Below, in pieces: positions 5,930 to 10,604 of a stretch of DNA of 10,604 nucleotides. A program made the position numbers and the translations under genes. Origin of the DNA: an uncultured Eubacteriales bacterium (lineage in GTDB: Bacteria; Bacillota; Clostridia; Oscillospirales; Oscillospiraceae); contig USDP01000046.1 in the NCBI GenBank assembly GCA_900553545.1, forward strand, positions 1-10,604, in the 5' to 3' direction. The notes under the pieces are model-generated. The model was not told the origin of the DNA. It made no database searches and saw only the letters and a list, made by a program, of their open reading frames with translations. Position 1 is the first letter of the stretch. Each line of letters begins with the position of its first letter.

Positions 5930-7387
5930 ATGACTGCAATATCCGCCATGATCGCCTCGGCACAGCCGATCGCGGCCGTGATCATCAGCGTTGCGCTGAT
6001 GCTGTTCTTTGGCTTCGCCATGACGCGCATCACAAAGCTGCTGCGCTTGCCGAACGTCACGGCCTACATCGTCGCGGGCGTCCTCCTCGGGCCATACTGC
6101 CTCGGCCTTGTGCCGCAGCGCATCATCGACGGGATGGACTTTTTGTCCGACGTCGCGCTGGCCTTCATCGCATTCTCCACCGGCGAGTTCTTCAAGCTCT
6201 CCGTGCTGAAAAAGAACGGCTGGAAGGTCGTCTGGATCACGGTTTTAGAGGCGACGCTCGCCTCGGTGCTGGTGTTTGTGCTGACGTTCTGGGTGCTGCG
6301 TCTGCCGCTGTCGTTTTCCGTGGTGCTCGCGGCGCTCGCCTCGGCGACGGCCCCTGCCTCCACGATGATGACCATCCGGCAGACCGGTGCGAAGGGCGAT
6401 TTCGTCAATACCTTATTACAGGTTGTCGCGCTGGACGATGTGGTCGGCCTGGTGCTTTATTCGGTTGCCATCTCCGTGGCCCTCGCGGCGCAGTCCGGCG
6501 GCGGGCACGGCTTCTCGTTCGAGACGCTCGTGCTCCCGCTGCTGACGAATCTCGGCGTGCTGGCGCTCGGCGGCGTATTTGGCCTTCTCATGAAGCTGCT
6601 CATGCCGCAGAAGCGCTCGACCGACAATAAGCTCATCATTGCCATCGCGCTGCTGTTCACATTCTGCGGCGTCTGCGCGCTGCTCGGCATCTCGCCGCTG
6701 CTCGGCTGCATGGCGATGGGCACGGTCTATACCAATGTGGCAGAGGACGACAAGCTCTTCAAGCAGCTGAACTATTTCAGCCCGCCGATCCTGCTGCTCT
6801 TTTTCGTCCGCTCCGGCATGTCCTTCCGGCTCGATACCCTCTTTTCCACGTCCGCCGCAGGACTCGGCGTGCCGCTGCTGGCCGTGGGCGTGAGCTATTT
6901 CTTCGTCCGCATTTTGGGCAAATACCTCGGTGCATGGCTCGGCTGCCGGATGGTGAAAAAGCCGCCGAAGGTGCGTAATTTCCTCGGCCTCGCGCTCATC
7001 CCGCAGGCGGGCGTCGCCATCGGTCTGGCCGCGCTCGGCGCGCGGACGCTCGGCGGCGAGACCGGGCAGGCCCTGCAAACGATCATCCTTTCCTCCAGCG
7101 TGCTCTACGAACTGGTCGGCCCCGGCTGCGCCAAGCTGGCGCTCTTCTGCTCCGGCTCGTATTCCACAAAGCTCGAAGACCTGACCGACGTTGTGCCCGA
7201 GACCGAATCCGGCGCAGTGAAAACGCCCGTCCAGCTCCTGACGGAGCGCATCGCCAAGATCCAGACCGAGCTGCCGCAGCGCAGCGCTGCGCTGAATGAA
7301 GACGAAGCCGCGTTCCTCGAGGCGGCGGAAGAGCAGTATCTCGCATCCCAGCGCCCGATGCGGCGCAGTCCATTTTTCAGGAGGTAA
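5930..7387 (+). CDS. CPA2-type cation/proton antiporter
   Basis: Membrane protein of 485 residues that probably exchanges Na+ or K+ for H+ (Na_H_Exchanger family, KefB/NapA-like). About 12 hydrophobic segments fill residues 10-400. ATAPAST at 139-145 fits the unwound fourth-helix region, and the Asp pair in VVALDDVVG (169-170) is the ion-binding DD motif of electrogenic CPA2 proteins such as NapA. The C-terminal tail of about 80 residues is charged and soluble; it is too short for, and does not look like, the nucleotide-binding RCK domain found on KefB/KefC. The start is ATG 5930 because AAGGAG at 5917-5922 lies 7 bases upstream and the promoter is just before it. The frame stays open upstream to 5765, but that part crosses the promoter. 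The last codons, AGG AGG, serve as the ribosome binding site of the next gene. The transported ion cannot be decided from sequence alone. Confidence 0.9.
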   Translation: MTAISAMIASAQPIAAVIISVALMLFFGFAMTRITKLLRLPNVTAYIVAGVLLGPYCLGLVPQRIIDGMDFLSDVALAFIAFSTGEFFKLSVLKKNGWKVVWITVLEATLASVLVFVLTFWVLRLPLSFSVVLAALASATAPASTMMTIRQTGAKGDFVNTLLQVVALDDVVGLVLYSVAISVALAAQSGGGHGFSFETLVLPLLTNLGVLALGGVFGLLMKLLMPQKRSTDNKLIIAIALLFTFCGVCALLGISPLLGCMAMGTVYTNVAEDDKLFKQLNYFSPPILLLFFVRSGMSFRLDTLFSTSAAGLGVPLLAVGVSYFFVRILGKYLGAWLGCRMVKKPPKVRNFLGLALIPQAGVAIGLAALGARTLGGETGQALQTIILSSSVLYELVGPGCAKLALFCSGSYSTKLEDLTDVVPETESGAVKTPVQLLTERIAKIQTELPQRSAALNEDEAAFLEAAEEQYLASQRPMRRSPFFRR

Positions 7388-7393
7388 TCGACC

Positions 7394-8110
7394 ATGCATG
7401 TTCTCTCGGATCCCATCGCCCAGCTGCTCGGCCCATGGGCTGCGGAGCCCGGCCCGTGGTGCGCCGTGTTCCGCGTCGCGCTTGCCGTCCTGCTCGCCGC
7501 CGTCATCGGATGGGAACGGTCGAGCAAGCGGCATTCCGCCGGACTTCGCACCTTCATGCTCATCAGTCTCGCCGGCTGCGCCGCGGCCCTGCTCGATCAG
7601 TCGCTGCTGGATGCAAATATCCCGCTGCTCTCGGCGGCGGCCATCATCGGCATGGCCATTTTGAGCTGCAATTCCATTCTGTTCAGCTCCAAGAACCAGA
7701 TCAAGGGCCTCACCACCTCGGCGGCCCTCTGGGCCTGCGGTTTGGTAGGTGTGGCACTTGGCAGCGGCGCCTACGTGCTGGCGCTGGCGGCGTTTGCGGC
7801 CTTGCTGCTGACGGTGTCGTGGTTCCCGCGGCTCGAAAAATACCTCAAAGACCGTTCCAACCACTTTGAAGTGCATCTGGAGCTGACCGCGAAGGATACG
7901 CTTCAGGACTTTGTCTCGACGATCCGTGCCCTTGGCATCCGCATCGACGACATTGAGGCAAACCCGGCCTATCTCGGCTCCGGACTCAGCGTTTTTTCCG
8001 TGAGCTTCACGATCACAAGCCCCGAGCTGAAGCAGTATAAAAAGCACGCCGAGATCATCGAGGCGCTGCAATCGCTGGAGTATGTCCACTATATCGAAGA
8101 AATGAATTGA
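7394..8110 (+). CDS. MgtC/SapB-like membrane protein with C-terminal ACT-like domain
   Basis: Protein of 238 residues. Hydrophobic segments at about 23-40, 54-68, 76-97 and 107-143 are followed by a soluble domain at 155-238. GWER (39-42), AGLRT (49-53) and GLTTSAALW (105-113) match the MgtC/SapB family signatures. The soluble part has the length and alternating pattern of the ACT-like domain of longer MgtC proteins. Oddly, the family's GIGFLGAG motif is missing; its place holds IIGMAILSCNS (84-94). MgtC in pathogens affects magnesium adaptation and the F-type ATP synthase, but the role in gut Clostridia is unknown. The start is ATG 7394 with AGGAGG at 7379-7384, 9 bases upstream and inside the antiporter gene. 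The gap between the genes is 6 bases, so the two are surely co-transcribed and probably share an ion homeostasis role. Confidence 0.85.
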   Translation: MHVLSDPIAQLLGPWAAEPGPWCAVFRVALAVLLAAVIGWERSSKRHSAGLRTFMLISLAGCAAALLDQSLLDANIPLLSAAAIIGMAILSCNSILFSSKNQIKGLTTSAALWACGLVGVALGSGAYVLALAAFAALLLTVSWFPRLEKYLKDRSNHFEVHLELTAKDTLQDFVSTIRALGIRIDDIEANPAYLGSGLSVFSVSFTITSPELKQYKKHAEIIEALQSLEYVHYIEEMN

Positions 8111-8112
8111 GC

Positions 8113-8149
8113 AAAAAATCCCCGCCGGTTTCTTTTGAAACCGACGGGG
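8113..8149 (-). terminator. Shared intrinsic terminator between convergent operons
   Basis: The stem 8120-8132 with 8137-8149 has a 4-base loop. On the plus strand there is one C/A mismatch (8125 with 8144). On the minus strand the same pair is G-U, so the RNA stem is 13 continuous pairs followed at once by a run of six T (8113-8118). It is thus a strong terminator for the HAD phosphatase operon and a weaker one, with few T residues after it, for the MgtC-like gene ending at 8110. Confidence 0.85.
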
Positions 8150-8153
8150 CGTC

Positions 8154-8987
8154 TTATAGAAGGAATTGTTCGATCGTCTGTGCAACGCCATCCTCGTCGC
8201 AGCTTGCGGTGGTAAGGTCGGCGAGGGCCTTCAGCTCGTCTGAGGCGTTGCCCATCGCGACGCCGATGCCCGCGTCGCGGAGCATCGTCACATCATTCAG
8301 CCCGTCGCCGAAGGCCATGGTCTGCTCCGGACGGAGTTCCAGGTGCGCGGCCAGCGCCAGAAGCGCCTGTCCCTTGTTCGCGGCAGCGGCATTGATCTCG
8401 ATGTTCTCCGCGATGGAGGACGTCGGCAGCAAGGCCTGGAACGCCTCCGGCAGGGCTTGAAGCAGCGCACGGCGCTTTTCCGGGTCGCCGGGGTAGACCT
8501 GCACCTTCTGCACGTCCAGCCTGCGCTCCGTCAAAAACGCAGCCAGATCCTCCACCGGCTCGCGCAGCCGCTGGATCATACTGAGATAGATCGGGTCGCG
8601 GACGTATTCATGGACGCGCGCCTTCATCGACGCGGTGATCCATGCGGCGTTTTCCGCGTAGCAATCATATGTGACGTCCCACTTGTCCAGATAGCGCAGG
8701 AGAGAAACGGCGTCCTGCCATGGGATCTCCGCGCGGTAGATGGGGTCGCAATTTGGCACGGCGCAGACCTGCGCGCCGTTGATCGTCAGGGCATAGTGTA
8801 GAAATGGGAGCGCGCGGATAAAATCTGGCATACCGCCGTAAAACCGCCCGGTCGCGGGCACGATTTCAATTCCAAGCTCCGCCGCGCGGGTGAGCGCGGC
8901 GAGATTGCGGGGAGAGAGCTGTTTTTGCGAGGTAAGAAGCGTTCCGTCGAGGTCGAGCGCGATCAGATGAATATCCGGTTTGTTCAT
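8154..8987 (-). CDS. Cof-type HAD-superfamily phosphatase
   Basis: Soluble cytosolic hydrolase of 277 residues, the normal length for Cof/YidA-type (subclass IIB) HAD proteins, which remove phosphate from sugar phosphates, flavin nucleotides and similar small molecules. All four catalytic motifs are present: DLDGT at 12-16 (nucleophile Asp12 and acid/base Asp14), ATGR at 45-48, Lys205 in ANKGQAL, and GDGLND at 227-232. The cap domain spans about 85-190. The start is ATG 8987. The nearest ribosome site, AGGAG at 9000-9004, is 12 bases away, which is long and may mean modest translation. The gene begins 20 bases after the lipoprotein stop and ends 5 bases before the terminator stem, so it is likely the second gene of that operon. 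The substrate is unknown; members of this family are broad in specificity. Confidence 0.92.
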   Translation of the reverse strand: MNKPDIHLIALDLDGTLLTSQKQLSPRNLAALTRAAELGIEIVPATGRFYGGMPDFIRALPFLHYALTINGAQVCAVPNCDPIYRAEIPWQDAVSLLRYLDKWDVTYDCYAENAAWITASMKARVHEYVRDPIYLSMIQRLREPVEDLAAFLTERRLDVQKVQVYPGDPEKRRALLQALPEAFQALLPTSSIAENIEINAAAANKGQALLALAAHLELRPEQTMAFGDGLNDVTMLRDAGIGVAMGNASDELKALADLTTASCDEDGVAQTIEQFLL

Positions 8988-9007
8988 GGGGGTTTCGTTC
9001 TCCTGCG

Positions 9008-10363
9008 TCAGTTTGTGCCAAGTGCGGGGAGGCCGTCCTCGCCGATGTGATAGGGCTGCGGCACATGCTCCACACCGGTGGCGTCGCGTGTCTGCAGCGT
9101 GAACGCGGTCGGATCGGTCAGCAGCTCGATCCAGTTCGCGCCGTCCTGCGCCTGCATGGCAAGGCCGGTGTTCTCCAGTGCCGCGGCGAGTGTCGCCGTT
9201 TTGGCGTCCAGCGCGATGACGAGCAGCGTATCCGCGCCGCTGGACAGGCCGCAGAGCGCGTAGAGGAAATATGTACCGTTTGCACGGACGAGATAGAGCT
9301 GCACGCGGATGCTGTTCTCGGGGCAGTCGATCCGCGTTTTTTCGCCGTTGATCGTAACCTCCAGCGTCGGAACAGCCCAGCCGCTTTCGCCGAACTGCGC
9401 CGGAATCTCGGTCAGCAGCGTGTCAAGCTGGCCGTCGCTGTCGAGGTCGAGCGTGCGCTCCGCCGGGTGCTCCAGCAGTTCGGCATATGCAGCCGGGATG
9501 CGCTGGAACTTCGCGGCGACCGCGATCGGCTCGTCCACATAGCGGACGGTCACATGCAGCGGCCCGGCGGCATAGTCCGCGATCAGGCCCGGCTCGAAGT
9601 AGAATTCCACGCCCTCATAGCTCAAGGCCCATTCAAATTCGGGATCCGGTTCGGTCTGTCCCTGTTCCTCCCAGACCGTCCCGGACGAGACGACGGGCCA
9701 GAGATCCTTAAATTCCGTCTGCGGATAGCGCTCGCGCAGGCGCGTCTCGAGCATGTCGGGGAGCATCCCGGCGTCGTCGAACACGTCCTCAAGCGTCAAC
9801 TCCGCGCCGGTCGCGGGGTCGAAATTATAGGCTTCGTATTCCCAGTCCGGCTCGTCCGTTCCGTCGTTTCGCTGTTCCTCGAACAGCAGGCTGAGGCAGT
9901 TTTCATCCGCGCGCGTGACGGTCTGGGCGATCTGGCCGGAATAGAGCGTGTCGCCCAGCGGCAGCTCGTCGAGATCTTCCGCCAGATCCATGGCCTCGTC
10001 GTAGAGCTCCGCGCTGAGGCGGTCGAGCGCATCGGCCAGCGCGGGCCAGTCTCCGCCGTCCACGCGGATGCGCGGATAGTCGACATAGCTCTTCATGCCC
10101 TCGTCGAACATGCCGTAATAGCGGTTCGTCTGATACGAGAGCGGGAGGCAGCGGACGGACGGTTCCTCCGGGGTTTCCGGTGCATCCGGTTCAGACGGCT
10201 GTTCCGGCGTGTCGGGCTGCGCCGGTTCATCGGGCTGCACGGGTTCCACAGGCTCGGCGGGAACGGACGGTTCGTCCGGGGTGCCGGCGGGTTTTGTATT
10301 CTGGCAGGCGGAAAACGCCAGCATCATCGAAAGCACAAGCAAGCATGCAAGAATTCTGCGCAT
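9008..10363 (-). CDS. Lipoprotein with proline-rich linker and DUF3298/RsiV-like domain
   Basis: Surface lipoprotein of 451 residues. The signal peptide begins MRRIL and ends in lipobox FSAC with Cys20. Residues 28-69 form a low-complexity linker of Pro, Glu, Asp and Gln, probably a spacer across the cell wall. From about 71 to 280 the sequence follows the DUF3298 pattern: YNFDPATGAELTLEDVF at 179-195 and FYFEPGLIADYAAGPLHVTV at 254-273. This domain also occurs in RsiV (anti-sigma factor and lysozyme receptor) and PdaC-type proteins. There is no transmembrane anti-sigma region, so it is not RsiV itself. DLDSDGQLD at 306-314 resembles a calcium-binding loop. The remaining 140 residues are not recognised. 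The protein is strongly acidic. The start is ATG 10363, with AAAGGAG at 10369-10375 lying 5 bases upstream; the open frame before it crosses the promoter. Function unknown. Confidence 0.85.
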   Translation of the reverse strand: MRRILACLLVLSMMLAFSACQNTKPAGTPDEPSVPAEPVEPVQPDEPAQPDTPEQPSEPDAPETPEEPSVRCLPLSYQTNRYYGMFDEGMKSYVDYPRIRVDGGDWPALADALDRLSAELYDEAMDLAEDLDELPLGDTLYSGQIAQTVTRADENCLSLLFEEQRNDGTDEPDWEYEAYNFDPATGAELTLEDVFDDAGMLPDMLETRLRERYPQTEFKDLWPVVSSGTVWEEQGQTEPDPEFEWALSYEGVEFYFEPGLIADYAAGPLHVTVRYVDEPIAVAAKFQRIPAAYAELLEHPAERTLDLDSDGQLDTLLTEIPAQFGESGWAVPTLEVTINGEKTRIDCPENSIRVQLYLVRANGTYFLYALCGLSSGADTLLVIALDAKTATLAAALENTGLAMQAQDGANWIELLTDPTAFTLQTRDATGVEHVPQPYHIGEDGLPALGTN

Positions 10364-10406
10364 AAAGTCTCCTTTCCAGAGGGGGTGGGTGGACGTTCTT
10401 GGGGAC

Positions 10407-10435
10407 AGTATAGCGGAAAGCCGGAAAAAATGCAA
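10407..10435 (-). promoter_or_regulatory. Promoter of the lipoprotein/HAD operon
   Basis: On the minus strand TTGCAT (10430-10435) and TATACT (10407-10412) are exactly 17 bases apart. Transcription should begin near 10400, giving a leader of about 37 bases to the ATG at 10363 that contains the AAAGGAG ribosome site. The spacer includes a T-rich stretch. Confidence 0.7.
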
Positions 10436-10456
10436 CCTCCCCGCCGCAGCGGCTTG

Positions 10457-10528
10457 GCTCCCCCCTCTGGGGGAGCTGGCGCGCAGCGCCTGAGAGGGGC
10501 CTGTAGGGGCTGATGCCCTCATCGGCCC
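10457..10528. repeat. Cluster of short GC-rich hairpins (dispersed-repeat type)
   Basis: Three stem-loops stand in a row: 10457-10464 with 10469-10476 (GCTCCCCC / GGGGGAGC), 10478-10482 with 10486-10490 (GGCGC / GCGCC), and 10507-10515 with 10520-10528 (one G-U pair in plus-strand RNA). CCCCTCT at 10462-10468 can also pair with AGAGGGG at 10493-10499, giving a competing fold. Elements with GGGGGAGCTGGC followed by CTGAGAGGG are, from memory, frequent between genes in Oscillospiraceae genomes; I cannot check that here. It lies just upstream of the lipoprotein promoter. No reading frame or mobility gene is present. Confidence 0.6.
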
Positions 10529-10534
10529 ACATTT

Positions 10535-10584
10535 TTGAAACCGTTCTTTTCTTTCTCCGCAGAGAAAGAAAAGAACGGTTTCAA
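10535..10584. repeat. Perfect 23-base inverted repeat
   Basis: The arms 10535-10557 and 10562-10584 are exact complements with the 4-base loop CGCA. One arm is mostly pyrimidine (TTCTTTTCTTTCTC) and the other purine. Neither strand has a T-run directly after the stem, so it is not a textbook terminator, although it could end transcription arriving from beyond the right edge. It may be a palindromic repeat unit or the remains of a small mobile element. The remaining bases to the window end show nothing more. Confidence 0.7.
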
Positions 10585-10604
10585 TCTTCCAGGAAAAGAA
10601 AGCG

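Noticed and set aside
6416..8191. Open frame of 591 codons on the minus strand opposite the antiporter and MgtC-like genes
   Set aside because: It crosses two real genes and the terminator and has low-complexity charged composition with no recognisable domain.
9047..10513. Open frame of 488 codons on the plus strand opposite the lipoprotein gene
   Set aside because: Arg/Val/Gly-rich antisense shadow; the minus-strand protein has a signal peptide, promoter and ribosome site.
10364..10522. Upstream extension of the lipoprotein frame by 53 codons
   Set aside because: It spans the promoter and hairpins and would bury the signal peptide.
10535..10584. Intrinsic terminator call for the 23-base palindrome
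   Set aside because: No T-run follows the stem on either strand; kept as an inverted repeat only.

Overview
The window looks like chromosomal DNA from a GC-rich Gram-positive member of the Clostridia, probably of the Oscillospiraceae/Ruminococcaceae type. The evidence is strong AGGAGG-type ribosome binding sites, TTGACA/TATAAT-type promoters, lipoprotein signal peptides with Gram-positive lipoboxes, and hairpin-rich intergenic repeats. No marker gene fixes the species, so this assignment is inference. There are nine protein genes, eight complete and one cut by the left edge. I see no rRNA, tRNA, CRISPR array, insertion sequence or phage gene.

Region 1 (1-5645, minus strand) is an arginine operon read right to left: argG (argininosuccinate synthase), argH (argininosuccinate lyase), a lipoprotein amino-acid-binding protein, its permease, its ATPase, and argF (ornithine carbamoyltransferase, 5' part only). 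After a structured 196-base gap between argG and argH, the genes are tightly packed: a 2-base gap, a 68-base gap with a hairpin, a 17-base overlap and a 14-base gap. A complete polar amino acid ABC importer therefore lies between argH and argF. The likely logic is import of ornithine, citrulline or arginine coupled to ornithine -> citrulline -> argininosuccinate -> arginine. No gene for making ornithine is visible here. A consensus promoter with overlapping ARG-box-like repeats sits upstream of argG, suggesting repression by an ArgR/AhrC protein.

Region 2 (5646-8110, plus strand) is divergent. A good promoter at 5860-5888 drives a CPA2-type cation/proton antiporter and, 6 bases downstream, an unusual MgtC/SapB-like membrane protein. 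This looks like a two-gene ion homeostasis operon.

Region 3 (8113-10435, minus strand) converges on region 2 through a shared hairpin terminator that works best for the minus strand. From its own promoter it carries a proline-rich-linker lipoprotein with a DUF3298/RsiV-like domain, then a Cof-type HAD phosphatase.

Region 4 (10436-10604) has no gene. It holds a run of short hairpins of the dispersed-repeat type and a perfect 23-base inverted repeat.

I found no clearly new multi-gene system. The points most worth following are the transporter inside the arg operon, the structured argG-argH gap with an arginine-rich small reading frame, the divergent MgtC-like protein and the right-edge palindromes.
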